Below are positions 9,921-19,077 of a DNA stretch of 64,000 nt, in pieces (within the stretch, counting starts at the first letter, position 1; every line of letters starts with the position of its first letter). Both the position numbers and the translations under genes were made by a program. Source of the DNA: Rhodoferax sp. (GTDB lineage: Bacteria; Pseudomonadota; Gammaproteobacteria; Burkholderiales; Burkholderiaceae_C); NCBI GenBank assembly GCA_019449595.1, contig JAGRPL010000004.1, positions 1 through 64,000 on the forward strand, in the 5' to 3' direction. The notes beneath the pieces are model-generated. The model made no database searches, had not been told where the DNA came from, and saw nothing but the letters and a program-made list of their open reading frames with translations.

Positions 9921-10502
9921 ATGGGCGCGGCCCCCCGGGCAGGGAGCGCGGTTGCGCTGCCCGGCCACCACACACCGGCAGTCGGCCTGGAGGCCCCCTT
10001 CGAAATGCTGGAGGCCTGCCACGAGCGGGTTCAACGCATGCTGACCCTGATGGGGCGCCTGCAGCAGCACCTGCTGGAGACGGGGCTGGACGACAGCGCC
10101 CGCCAGGCCGCGCGCGACGTCATGCGCTACTTCGACCTGGCTGCACCCCTGCACCACCAGGATGAAGAGCTGCACGTCTTTCCCCCCCTCCTGGCCGGTA
10201 CGGATGCGGGCCTGCGCAACCTGGTGCAAGGGCTCATGCAGGACCATCGGCAGATGGAGGCCGCCTGGCCGCTGGCGCGCGCCGCATTGCTGGCGGTGGC
10301 CGAGGGGCCCGCGTCCGATGGCGGACCGCTGAATGCCGAGCAGACCGATGCGTTGAACCGCTTTTCCGCGCTTTACGCGCAGCACATCCAGAGCGAGGAA
10401 GACCTCGTCTATCCGGCCGCGCAAGCCGTGCTGTCACCCGATGCCGTGCAGGCCATGAGCGCCGACATGATGCGCCGTCGGGGCGTGGTGCAACGGGCGT
10501 AG
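9921..10502 (+). CDS. Hemerythrin HHE domain protein
   Basis: A 193-residue four-helix-bundle protein with the histidine/acidic pattern of hemerythrins: an early CHERVQRML helix, HHQDEELHVFPPL, MQDHRQME, and a late HIQSEEDLVYP. These residues bind a di-iron centre that can carry or sense oxygen or NO. It starts one base after the preceding stop, so translation is probably coupled. It closes the nrdJ-nnrS cluster and converges on the minus-strand MoxR operon 13 bases away. Confidence 0.88.
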   Translation: MGAAPRAGSAVALPGHHTPAVGLEAPFEMLEACHERVQRMLTLMGRLQQHLLETGLDDSARQAARDVMRYFDLAAPLHHQDEELHVFPPLLAGTDAGLRNLVQGLMQDHRQMEAAWPLARAALLAVAEGPASDGGPLNAEQTDALNRFSALYAQHIQSEEDLVYPAAQAVLSPDAVQAMSADMMRRRGVVQRA

Positions 10503-10515
10503 CGCTTGGGGCCGC

Positions 10516-11907
10516 TCAGTTGGGGCGGGCGAGTTCTGGCGCGCGGCCCAGCATGATGTCGCAGGCACCCTGCACGGCCTGGTGCATCCGCAGCGCATCG
10601 TGTCGCGTGGCGGCCACCCCGCCAAAGCGCATGGCGCAGTACGCGTCCACCGCGTAGCCCAGCCAGCGCTTCGCCAGGGGCGCCACACCGGCCGCATCCA
10701 TCCAGTGCTCGCGCACCGACTGGCCGGCTTTGCGGTAGTGGCCCTGCCCGTGCAGGCACCACTTCAGCGCCTGGGCAGACGCGCGCATGGACTGCTGCGG
10801 AAAATGCGAGGCCAACGCCCAGGACCAGCCTAGTACCAGTGCCAGGCCGACGCGGTAGCGGTTGCACCACAGCAGATAGGTGACCAGCAGCAGCGCCACC
10901 AGCATCAGCAGCAGTGCCACCAGTACCAGCCAGTTGATTTGAAGGATGCTTGTCGATGAGGTTTCCTGCTCCAGGGTGCCCCCGGTGTCCACCGCGTGTC
11001 CCGTCGCGGCGCCCAACAGGGATTCGGCCCAGCCGATCAGTCTGTGCATCAGATTGCGCTGCCACTGGGGAATGAAACGGTCCCCGGCCGCTTCGCGCAT
11101 GTTCTGCAGCATGTGCTCCCAGCGCCCGGCCAGTCCCCCGGCAGAGGTTGCGTTCCCGGGCTCGGCGCCACTCGCCGCCGCAGACGATCCGCCCGTGCCC
11201 TGGCCTCGTGTGCCGCCGCTGTCGCCGGCGGGCTGCTGGAACAGCCCGGGCGTGTCCGTGCCGGGGGGCAGGAAACCAAAGCCCAGAACGGCCGGTCGGG
11301 GGGCGAAGAAAAACAGCAGCACCGCCAGCAGCAGGGACAGACCGATGAACCCCAGCGCCATCAGCGCCTTGGTCCAGCGGGAGAGGGGCGTGCCCGCCGC
11401 ATGCTCCCAGGCCAATGCCAGCCCGCCGAAGACCCACGCCGGGCCCAGATAAAACCAGAGCGTCCAGTCCGCGTTGCCGTGGGTGCCCACCATGAAGCTC
11501 ACCACAAAGATGACGGTCAGGGTGAGGTAGAAATCCCGGCGCGTTCTGAGAACGGCTGCGCGGGCGCCCAGAACGATCATCAGCGCCAGGCTGGTCCACC
11601 GCAGCAGGTTGAACATGGCCAGCCCGGGAAACAGGGCCAGCACCACACCCAACCAGCCCAGCACCGTCCACTGGGTTTTGCCGGCATTGCCCGGTTTGCG
11701 GGCGTGCAGGGTGCCGGCACCAAACCCCAGCAAAGCCCACACCAGCCACAGCGTGCCCTCCACACCAAAATAGCCGTAGCGCCGGTCCAGGTAGGAGAAG
11801 GACCAGCCAACCAGCAGGTAGCTCATCCCCGTCAGCGCCACGACGGCGCGGCTGTTCAGGGGCGTGTCGGCGGGGTTCTGCGCAGGAGTGTCGGAAGCCG
11901 CTGTCAT
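10516..11907 (-). CDS. Multi-pass membrane protein of the MoxR/DUF58 operon
   Basis: A 463-residue protein with several hydrophobic helices in its N-terminal half (about residues 20-215), a Gly/Ser/Ala-rich extracytoplasmic stretch, another helix around 315-340, and a soluble C-terminal tail. The layout resembles the DUF4129-type or transglutaminase-like membrane partners found with MoxR and DUF58, but I see no transglutaminase catalytic triad. Its start overlaps the end of the DUF58 gene by four bases (ATGA). The specific family is uncertain; the operon membership is clear. Confidence 0.75.
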   Translation of the reverse strand: MTAASDTPAQNPADTPLNSRAVVALTGMSYLLVGWSFSYLDRRYGYFGVEGTLWLVWALLGFGAGTLHARKPGNAGKTQWTVLGWLGVVLALFPGLAMFNLLRWTSLALMIVLGARAAVLRTRRDFYLTLTVIFVVSFMVGTHGNADWTLWFYLGPAWVFGGLALAWEHAAGTPLSRWTKALMALGFIGLSLLLAVLLFFFAPRPAVLGFGFLPPGTDTPGLFQQPAGDSGGTRGQGTGGSSAAASGAEPGNATSAGGLAGRWEHMLQNMREAAGDRFIPQWQRNLMHRLIGWAESLLGAATGHAVDTGGTLEQETSSTSILQINWLVLVALLLMLVALLLVTYLLWCNRYRVGLALVLGWSWALASHFPQQSMRASAQALKWCLHGQGHYRKAGQSVREHWMDAAGVAPLAKRWLGYAVDAYCAMRFGGVAATRHDALRMHQAVQGACDIMLGRAPELARPN

Positions 11908-13070
11908 GGCATCTCCAGAAAAGTGGCCATGCGGGCGTCTGCAAGGGCTTTCTGCAGGGCTTTGGCCTGCGCCCGTTCCTGTGGCAGCGCACTGCGTCCC
12001 ACGGCAATGCACACCACCACCGGACAGTTCTTGAGCGCCACCGCGGACAGCGCCTGGATGAGCGCCTCTGCCCCACAGCCGGCGGCCACCACCACGGCAA
12101 CCTGTTCGCCGACGGCAGTATCGGCAGCGATTTGCGCCACCGTCTGCAACAGGCTGTGCGCGGTGGGGGCGGCGTCGGCCAGTGCGCGCCGGATGGCGAC
12201 ACCATCGCGCAAGGGCGCAGCGTTGCCCGGCAGGTAGGCGCGCAACTGCACGCCATGTGCCTGTGCTGCGTCACACACACCGGCGGCCAGGCGGATCGCC
12301 TGCTCGGCCGCACTGTCGGCATCGCCCAGCGCGGCTGCGCCGGGAATATCGACTGCCAGGCGCAGGCGCATGGCGCCGCTTTGCTGGAAATGCTGGATCA
12401 CCAGTTCGCCGGCGCGCGCCGAGGCCCGCCAGCTCACCCGGCCCACCGATTCACCGTGCTGGTAGGGCCGCAGCATCCCCAACTCGAACGATTGGCCCAG
12501 CCTGCGGGTGGACAACTCTCCCAGGGGGTCGGCGGTGACATCCCACGGCAACGGCCAGCGCACGGCCTGCGCCTGCGGCAATACGCGCAAATGCACCTGC
12601 GGACGGGCCAGGGTGTGGTGGGCGTGGATCAGGCCCAGCGGGAACCCGCTGGAGAGGCGCACGGCGACCAACGCGTAATGCCCCCTGCAGGGGAACTGCA
12701 CCATGCGCCCCAGATCGGGCGGGTGCCCGGCACGGACAATGGGCAGGGTCTGGCTCAGCACGATGCGGCGTGAGGCCCACTCCCACTCGGTTTCAACGGC
12801 CACCATGAAGGCGGGCCAGCGGGCCGTGCGCTCCACCAGCAGGTTCAGATCGCAGCCTTCGCCTTCGGTAATTTCCATGTTTCCGGTGGCCCCCAGGCGC
12901 ACGGTCATGGAGCGCAACGAGAGCCATGGCAGCGCGAAACCCAGCACGCTCACCACCGCCAGGAACAGGAACATGCCGTACACCATGGGGTCCTGCCGGT
13001 TCAGGGCGGCGATGAGCAGCACCGCGCACAGGCCCAGCAGCACCCGCGACCGGGAAAGCCAGCGTTCCAT
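11904..13070 (-). CDS. DUF58 domain-containing protein
   Basis: A 388-residue protein with two N-terminal transmembrane segments (about 8-48) followed by a soluble region containing the DUF58 core (ELSTRRLGQSFELGMLRPYQHGESVGRVSWRASAR broken here into its signature LRPYQHGESVGRVSWRASA). DUF58 proteins have a von Willebrand A-like fold and are obligate neighbours of MoxR ATPases. The start at ATG 13070 lies nine bases after the moxR stop. An open frame continues upstream but only overlaps moxR. Confidence 0.9.
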   Translation of the reverse strand: MERWLSRSRVLLGLCAVLLIAALNRQDPMVYGMFLFLAVVSVLGFALPWLSLRSMTVRLGATGNMEITEGEGCDLNLLVERTARWPAFMVAVETEWEWASRRIVLSQTLPIVRAGHPPDLGRMVQFPCRGHYALVAVRLSSGFPLGLIHAHHTLARPQVHLRVLPQAQAVRWPLPWDVTADPLGELSTRRLGQSFELGMLRPYQHGESVGRVSWRASARAGELVIQHFQQSGAMRLRLAVDIPGAAALGDADSAAEQAIRLAAGVCDAAQAHGVQLRAYLPGNAAPLRDGVAIRRALADAAPTAHSLLQTVAQIAADTAVGEQVAVVVAAGCGAEALIQALSAVALKNCPVVVCIAVGRSALPQERAQAKALQKALADARMATFLEMP

Positions 13071-13078
13071 GGCGCGGC

Positions 13079-14041
13079 TTACTGCGGGGTACGCTGCGAC
13101 AGCAGGATGGCCTGGATCAGGGTGGCCGCCGGTTCCGGCTCGGTGCCCTGTGTCTGCGCAATGATGCGGTGCGCCAGCACTGGAACGGCCACCTCGCGCA
13201 CCACCGCCGGGTCCACATAGGAGCGCCCCCGGATGCAGCTCAGGGCGCGGGCCATGCGTGCCAGGCCCAGTGTGCCGCGCGGGCTGGCGCCAAACCGGAT
13301 GCCGGCATGCTGGCGTGTGGCCCCCACGATGGACGCCATGAACTCGGCCACTTCGGGGGTTACCGTGACGTCGCGGGCGCTTGCCACCAGTTGGGCAAAC
13401 TCGCCCATCTGGCACACCGGCTGCAGGCGGCTGATGGGGTGGGAAAACTGCTGGGTGTTCACCAGATCCGCTTCCGTGGCGGCATCGGGATAACCGAGCG
13501 ACAGGCGGATGAGAAAGCGGTCCAGTTGTGCCTCCGGCAACGGGTAGGTGCCCGCCATGTCGATGGGGTTCTGTGTGGCCAGCACCGCAAAGGGCGCGGG
13601 CAGGGGCATGGTCTGGCCGTCCAGCGTAATCTGCCCTTCTTCCATGCATTCCAGCAGGGCTGACTGGGCCCGCGGGTTGGCGCGGTTGATTTCATCGGCC
13701 AGCACGATGTTGGCGAACACGGGGCCCGGGCGCAGCACAAAGCTGCCGTCTTTGGGGTTGTACACCGGGCCGCCCACGATGTCGGAGGGCATCAGGTCGG
13801 CGGTGAACTGGATGCGCTTGAAGGACAGCCCGATGGACACCGCCAGGGCGCGGGCCAGCATGGTTTTTCCCAGGCCGGGCACGTCCTCGATCAGCAAGTG
13901 GCCTCCCGCTACCACCGCGGCCAGAGCCAGTTCCACCTGCCGGTGCTTGCCCTGCAGCACCTGTTCCACGTTCTGGACAATGGCGGCAGCAAGCTGCGCA
14001 GAATTCTTGGCGGTCCAGCCGCCGGCGTGTGTCTGGCTCAA
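13079..14041 (-). CDS. MoxR family AAA+ ATPase
   Basis: A 320-residue AAA+ ATPase. Walker A is PGLGKT near residues 55-60, Walker B is LADEINRANPRAQSALLE, and sensor 1 lies in ATQNPIDMAGTYPLPEAQ, all typical of MoxR. These ATPases act as chaperones that mature protein complexes, together with DUF58 partners. The start is TTG at 14041, supported by GGGAGAG seven or eight bases upstream and by the conserved N-terminus; no ATG fits better. It heads the three-gene minus-strand operon. Confidence 0.93.
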   Translation of the reverse strand: MSQTHAGGWTAKNSAQLAAAIVQNVEQVLQGKHRQVELALAAVVAGGHLLIEDVPGLGKTMLARALAVSIGLSFKRIQFTADLMPSDIVGGPVYNPKDGSFVLRPGPVFANIVLADEINRANPRAQSALLECMEEGQITLDGQTMPLPAPFAVLATQNPIDMAGTYPLPEAQLDRFLIRLSLGYPDAATEADLVNTQQFSHPISRLQPVCQMGEFAQLVASARDVTVTPEVAEFMASIVGATRQHAGIRFGASPRGTLGLARMARALSCIRGRSYVDPAVVREVAVPVLAHRIIAQTQGTEPEPAATLIQAILLSQRTPQ

Positions 14042-14199
14042 TTGGCACTCTCCCTTTTATGGGGAAATTCTAATGGTGCGCACGCGCCGCACGGCAGCGC
14101 CGTAAGATGGCAGGCTCCGCCGACCCCGCACCACACCACCACACGCATGCAGCCCTTCACCACCCCTTTCGTCGCGCCGGTAATGAAGCGCCTTCTCGC

Positions 14200-15105
14200 A
14201 TGATGCACGCGCCGTTGCGTCCCAAGGACCTGGTGCTGGCCCTGGTCGTCATCCTGGTGTGGGGTGTGAACTTTGCGGTCATCAAGGTGGGGGTGGTCGG
14301 CGTTCCGCCCCTGCTGCTGGCGGCACTGCGGTTCATGCTGGCCGCCTTCCCGGCGCTGCTGTTTTTCAAGGCTCCCAAGGTGCCGCTGCGCCTGTACCTT
14401 CTCTACGGCATGACCATTTCGGTGGGGCAGTTCTCCCTGCTGTTCACCGCCATCCACGTGGGCATGCCCACCGGGCTGGCGTCGCTGGTGCTGCAGTCGC
14501 AGGCTTTCTTCACCACGCTGCTGGCGGCCTTCTGGCTCAAGGAGCGCTGGCAGACCAACCAGATGGCGGGGCTGGTGCTGGCTGCCGTCGGGCTGGTGCT
14601 GATTGGCAGCGCGCACGGCCTGTCCATGCCGCTGGCCGGTTTCCTGCTGACCGTGGCCGCCGCCGTGATGTGGTCCTGCGGCAATATCGTCACCCGTGCG
14701 GTGGGGCGTTACGGCCCCATGAACCAGTTGGCATTTGTGGTGTGGGCCAGCCTGGTACCCCCCATTCCGCTGCTCCTGCTGTCCGCCTGGGTGGAGGGGC
14801 CCGCCGCCATGGCTGCCGCCCTGCAGCACTTCAGCTGGCAGACGTTTGCCGCCGTGGCCTACCTGGCCTGGGCCGCCACCCTGTTTGGCTACGGTGTGTG
14901 GACGGGCCTGCTGGCGCGCTACCCCGCCAACCGGGTGGCGCCCTTTACCCTGCTGGTGCCCCTGGTGGGGTTGACCACGGGCTGGCTCGCGTTTGGCGAG
15001 GCGCTCCAACCCGTGCACTATGCCGGCGGCGCGCTGCTGATGGCCGGGCTGCTGCTGAACCTGTTTGGCGGGCGCCTGTTCGTGCGTCTGAAGTGGCAGC
15101 CCTGA
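14200..15105 (+). CDS. eamA: EamA-type drug/metabolite exporter
   Basis: A 301-residue ten-helix DMT-superfamily transporter. It is close to E. coli EamA, the cysteine/O-acetylserine exporter: WGVNFAVIKVGV, PLLLAALRFMLAAFPALL, GMPTGLASLVLQSQAFFT and RVAPFTLLVPLVGL all have direct counterparts. I start at ATG 14200 (ATG 14203 is equally possible) because EamA homologues begin just before the first helix; an in-frame ATG at 14107 would add a hydrophilic His-rich leader. Substrate in this organism is inferred. Confidence 0.88.
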   Translation: MMHAPLRPKDLVLALVVILVWGVNFAVIKVGVVGVPPLLLAALRFMLAAFPALLFFKAPKVPLRLYLLYGMTISVGQFSLLFTAIHVGMPTGLASLVLQSQAFFTTLLAAFWLKERWQTNQMAGLVLAAVGLVLIGSAHGLSMPLAGFLLTVAAAVMWSCGNIVTRAVGRYGPMNQLAFVVWASLVPPIPLLLLSAWVEGPAAMAAALQHFSWQTFAAVAYLAWAATLFGYGVWTGLLARYPANRVAPFTLLVPLVGLTTGWLAFGEALQPVHYAGGALLMAGLLLNLFGGRLFVRLKWQP

Positions 15106-15160
15106 CGCGTTGCGGACACGGCGCGCACCGCAGCCCGGGCAGCCATGGTCCAATAGCAGC

Positions 15161-16393
15161 ATGAATCCGGACGCAAAAACACTCTGGCACGCCCCGCAGT
15201 GGGCCTTTGCCGTTCTTCTGGCCCTTCTGGGCATGCTGGGTCCGTTCTCCATCGACACCTACCTGCCGGCGTTTGCCGGCATTGCCCAGTCGCTAGGTGC
15301 CACGCCCGTGCAGATGCAGCAGACGCTGTCGGCCTACCTGTTCGGTTTTGCCTTCATGGCGCTGTTCCATGGCGCCATCTCCGACAGCTTTGGCCGCCGC
15401 CCGGTGGTGCTGTGGGGGCTGGCCGCGTTCACGCTGGCATCGGTGGGCTGTGCGCTGTCGCAGAGCATTGGCCAACTGGTGTTCTTCCGGGCGGTGCAGG
15501 GCCTGTCCACCGGCGCCGGCATCGTGGTGTCGCGCGCCGTGGTGCGCGACATGTTCCCGCCGGCGCAGGCGCAGAAGGTCATGAGCCAGATCACCATCTT
15601 CTTTGGCGTGGCGCCGGCCATTGCGCCCATGGTGGGGGGCTGGATGCTGGTGCATGTCAGCTGGCACGGCATCTTCTGGTTCCTGGCCGGGGTGGGGGTG
15701 GTGCTGTGGGTGGCCAACTACCGGCTGCTGCCTGAGACCCTGCACCTGTCGCAGCGCCAGCACTTCCATCCGCGCCACCTGCTGGCCGGCTACTGGAAGC
15801 TGGGTTCGGACCCGCGTTTCTTCCTGCTGGCGCTGGCCAGTGGCGTGCCGTTCAATGGCATGTTCCTGTACATCCTGAGTGCGCCGGTGTTCCTGGGCGA
15901 GCACCTGGGGCTGGCGCCGCAGCAGTTCTTCTGGTGTTTCCTGCTCACCATTGGCGGCATCATGGGCGGCGCCCTGGTCAGCGGGCGCATGGCGGGCAAG
16001 GTGGTGCCCAAGCAGCAGATCCGCTACGGCTTCGTCATCATGCTGACGATCGGGGTGATCAATCTGCTGGCCAACCTGCTGTTCAAGGCGCATGTGAGTT
16101 GGGCGCTGATTCCGCTGTGCATCTTCTCCTTCGGCTGGGCACTGATGGTGCCGGTGGTGACCCTGCTGGTGCTGGACCTGCACCCCGAGCGCCGGGGCAT
16201 GGCGTCCAGCCTGCAGATGTTCGTGGGCTCCACGGCCAACGGCATCGTGGCCGGGCTGATCTCGCCGCTGGTGATGTACTCCACCGTGGCCCTGGCGACC
16301 GCGTCCCTGCTCATGATGGGCGTGGGCCTGGTGGCGTGGCTCACCATCCGCCACCGCTGGCCCGCCATCGGGCAGACCATCGAGCACCACTGA
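15161..16393 (+). CDS. Bcr/CflA-type multidrug efflux MFS transporter
   Basis: A 410-residue major facilitator protein with twelve predicted helices. The first loop carries SIDTYLPAFAGIA, and GAISDSFGRRPVVLWGL matches the MFS motif A; VQGLSTGAGIVVSRAVVRD is the Bcr/CflA signature. It probably exports drugs or small metabolites with proton antiport. ATG 15161 has no clear Shine-Dalgarno sequence; instead CCAATAGC sits 5-12 bases upstream, a pattern shared with three other genes here. It converges on kup 24 bases downstream. Confidence 0.92.
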   Translation: MNPDAKTLWHAPQWAFAVLLALLGMLGPFSIDTYLPAFAGIAQSLGATPVQMQQTLSAYLFGFAFMALFHGAISDSFGRRPVVLWGLAAFTLASVGCALSQSIGQLVFFRAVQGLSTGAGIVVSRAVVRDMFPPAQAQKVMSQITIFFGVAPAIAPMVGGWMLVHVSWHGIFWFLAGVGVVLWVANYRLLPETLHLSQRQHFHPRHLLAGYWKLGSDPRFFLLALASGVPFNGMFLYILSAPVFLGEHLGLAPQQFFWCFLLTIGGIMGGALVSGRMAGKVVPKQQIRYGFVIMLTIGVINLLANLLFKAHVSWALIPLCIFSFGWALMVPVVTLLVLDLHPERRGMASSLQMFVGSTANGIVAGLISPLVMYSTVALATASLLMMGVGLVAWLTIRHRWPAIGQTIEHH

Positions 16394-16417
16394 CGCCGCG
16401 CCGGTGGGCGCGCGGGA

Positions 16418-18295
16418 TCAGATCTGCACGCGGGTTCCCAGCTCGATCACGCAGTTGTTGGGCAGGCGGAAGAAGCCCGCCACGCTGCCGGCGTTGCGCG
16501 ACATGAGCGCAAACAGCGCCTCGCGCCAATGGGCCATGCCGGAGCCCTTGGTGGGCACCACAATTTCCCGGCTCAGGAAGTACGAGGTTTCGAACAGGTT
16601 GATGGGTAACCCGCGGGATTTGCACAACTCCAGTGCCTTGGGAATGTCGGGTGTGTTCTTGAAGCCGTAGTTGACCTGCACTTTCCAGAAACCGGGCACC
16701 AGTGCCTGGACCTCAATGCGCTCATCAAAGGGAATCCACGGGACATCGTGGAAGACCACTGTCAGGATCAGGTTGCGCTCGTGCAGCACCTGGTTGTGCT
16801 TGAGGTTGTGCATCAGGGCCTGTGGCACGGTGCCGGGGTTGGCCACGGCGTAGACGGCCGTGCGCGGCACCCGGTGCACCCGGTCACCGGCAAGCGCGGT
16901 GACAAAGGGCAGCAGCTCCGGGTCGTCGTGGCGGATGCTGTCAATCAGCAGTTCGCGCCCCCGCCGCCAGGTGGCCATGATGGTGAAAATGCCGAGGCCC
17001 AGCACCAGGGGGAACCAGCCGCCCTGGAAGAACTTGATCGAGCACGACACCACCAGCAGCAGGTCCAGCGCCATGAACACGCTGGTGGCAGCCACCGCCA
17101 CGGGCAGCGGGAAATTCCAGCCGTGGCGGATCACGAAGAAAGTCAGCAGCGTGGTGATGAGCATGGTCACCGTGACGGCAATGCCATAGGCCGAGGCCAT
17201 GGCCGAGGAACTGCCGAAACCGAACACGGCCAGCAGCACGGCCGCCAGCAGCAGCCAGTTCACCTCAGGCATGTAGATCTGCCCGGCCTCCTTGGCCGAG
17301 GTGTACTGCACCTGCATGCGGGGCAGCAGCCCCAGTTGTACGGCCTGCTTGGTCATGGAATAGGCGCCCGATATCACGGCCTGGGAGGCGATCACGGTGG
17401 CCAGCGTCGCCAGCACCACGGCCGGCAGCAACCAGGCCGCAGGAAACAGGCGGTAGAACGGGTTCTCCAGTGCGCTGGGGTCACGCATCAGCAGGGCGCC
17501 CTGGCCCATGTAGTTGATGGCCAGCGCCGGCAGCACCATGCCGACCCAGGCGTAGCGGATCGGGCGCTTGCCAAAGTGCCCCATGTCGGCATACAGCGCC
17601 TCGGCCCCCGTGAACGCCAGCACAATGGCGCCCACCACCACGAACAGGTGCCAGCCCTGGCCGCGCAGGAAGGCCAGGCCATTGAGGGGGTTGAGCGCCG
17701 CCAGGATGGCCGGCTGCCGGGCAATTTCCACCAGCCCGGTCACCGCCAGCACGCCAAACCACACCACGATGATGGGACCGAACAGCTTGCCCACCAGGCT
17801 GGTGCCAAAGCGCTGTACCGCGAACAGCCCCACCAGGACGGCGGCACAGATGGGCAGCACGAAGGACTTGAACGCCGGCGTGACCACTTCCAGCCCCTCC
17901 ACGGCGCTGAGGACCGAGATGGCCGGGGTGATGACGCTGTCGCCGTAAAAGAGGGCGGCGCCAAACACGCCGATCAGCAGCAGGACGAGGCGTTTCTCCG
18001 GGCTGCTGCCCGCCGCCTTGGCTGCGAGTGCCGTCAGGGCCATGATGCCGCCTTCGCCCCGGTTGTCGGCCCGCAGGATGAGCAGCACGTACTTGAGCGT
18101 CACCACCATCATCAGGCCCCAGAAGATCACGGACACCGCGCCCACCAGGTGGGGCTGGTCCAGTGGAATGCCGGTGGCCGGGCCGAAGACTTCCTTCATG
18201 GTGTACAGCGGGCTGGTCCCGATGTCGCCGTACACCACACCCAGGGCCCCCAGCGTGAGCGCGGCAAGATTGTCCCGGTTGGCGGATTTACGCAT
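16418..18295 (-). CDS. kup: Kup-type potassium uptake protein
   Basis: A 625-residue low-affinity potassium/proton symporter. The N-terminus has [20 protein letters not shown], the Kup signature, followed by about twelve helices to residue 430 and a soluble C-terminal domain ending in [13 protein letters not shown]. Length and end match the family. It lies 95 bases downstream of a kdpE-like regulator in the same orientation, so the two-component system may control it instead of, or as well as, a kdpFABC operon, which is not in this window. Confidence 0.96.
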   Translation of the reverse strand: MRKSANRDNLAALTLGALGVVYGDIGTSPLYTMKEVFGPATGIPLDQPHLVGAVSVIFWGLMMVVTLKYVLLILRADNRGEGGIMALTALAAKAAGSSPEKRLVLLLIGVFGAALFYGDSVITPAISVLSAVEGLEVVTPAFKSFVLPICAAVLVGLFAVQRFGTSLVGKLFGPIIVVWFGVLAVTGLVEIARQPAILAALNPLNGLAFLRGQGWHLFVVVGAIVLAFTGAEALYADMGHFGKRPIRYAWVGMVLPALAINYMGQGALLMRDPSALENPFYRLFPAAWLLPAVVLATLATVIASQAVISGAYSMTKQAVQLGLLPRMQVQYTSAKEAGQIYMPEVNWLLLAAVLLAVFGFGSSSAMASAYGIAVTVTMLITTLLTFFVIRHGWNFPLPVAVAATSVFMALDLLLVVSCSIKFFQGGWFPLVLGLGIFTIMATWRRGRELLIDSIRHDDPELLPFVTALAGDRVHRVPRTAVYAVANPGTVPQALMHNLKHNQVLHERNLILTVVFHDVPWIPFDERIEVQALVPGFWKVQVNYGFKNTPDIPKALELCKSRGLPINLFETSYFLSREIVVPTKGSGMAHWREALFALMSRNAGSVAGFFRLPNNCVIELGTRVQI

Positions 18296-18390
18296 GAATG
18301 GCCTTGGCAGAGAAGATGCCCGTACTGTCGCGGCAGGCGCATCAGGAACGCATAAGGATGCGTAATGGAGCGGGGCGGATCAGGCCCGTG

Positions 18391-19077
18391 TCAGACGACG
18401 GCCAGGCGATAGCCCACGCCGGTCTCGGTCAGCAGGTGGCGGGGCTCGGACGGTTCGCGTTCGATCTTGGCGCGCAACTGCCCCATGTAGAGTCGCAGGT
18501 AGTGCGTCTGCTCCGTGAACTCGGGCCCCCATACATCCCGCAGCAGCTGTCGGTGAGTGACCACGCGGCCGGCGCTGCGCACTAGCCGGGCCAGCAGCTT
18601 GAACTCGGTGGGAGTCAGGTGCACGGGCTCGCCCCGGCACTGCACGACGCGGGTGTTCAAGTCGATCGTGAGGTCGTCCAGCGCATGCACCGTGACGGCG
18701 GCGGCCAGCGCCGTGCCGCGGTGGCGCAGGGCGACACGGATGCGGGCCAGCAGCTCCCCCACGCTGAACGGCTTGACCAGGTAGTCGTCGGCGCCGGCGT
18801 CGAGCAGCTGTATTTTCTGCGCCTCCTGGTGGCGGGCCGAAACAATCAGGATGGGCAGGGTGTGCTGCTTGCGCACCGCGCGCACCAGTTCGAGGCCGTC
18901 GCCGTCGGGCAGGCCCAGGTCCAGCACCAGCACATCGGGCAGGGCATGGTGCAGCAGGGCCTGGGCTTCGTTGATCGATACCGCGGTCTGCACCGCAAAG
19001 CCCTCCACGGAGAGGGCAGACTGCATCATGGCCCGGATCTCGCGGTCATCTTCCACGACCAGCACGCGCAAGGTCAT
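18391..19077 (-). CDS. kdpE: KdpE-like response regulator
   Basis: A 228-residue OmpR-family regulator. The receiver domain has the acidic pair at residues 9-11 (VVEDDR), phospho-acceptor D53 in VLVLDLGLPDG, and YLVKPF; the C-terminal winged helix ends in LLTETGVGYRLAVV as in KdpE. ATG 19077 overlaps the sensor gene by four bases. Its nearest downstream gene is kup. Known KdpE binds upstream of potassium transporter genes; the target here is inferred from position. Confidence 0.9.
   Translation of the reverse strand: MTLRVLVVEDDREIRAMMQSALSVEGFAVQTAVSINEAQALLHHALPDVLVLDLGLPDGDGLELVRAVRKQHTLPILIVSARHQEAQKIQLLDAGADDYLVKPFSVGELLARIRVALRHRGTALAAAVTVHALDDLTIDLNTRVVQCRGEPVHLTPTEFKLLARLVRSAGRVVTHRQLLRDVWGPEFTEQTHYLRLYMGQLRAKIEREPSEPRHLLTETGVGYRLAVV

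Noticed and set aside
10409-12322. Minus-strand open frame of 637 codons across the MoxR operon
   Set aside because: It is out of frame with both the DUF58 and the membrane-protein genes, whose order, overlaps and motifs are convincing.
16748-18355. Plus-strand open frame of 535 codons across kup
   Set aside because: It is the reverse of a clear Kup protein and is made mostly of His, Gln, Arg and Gly.
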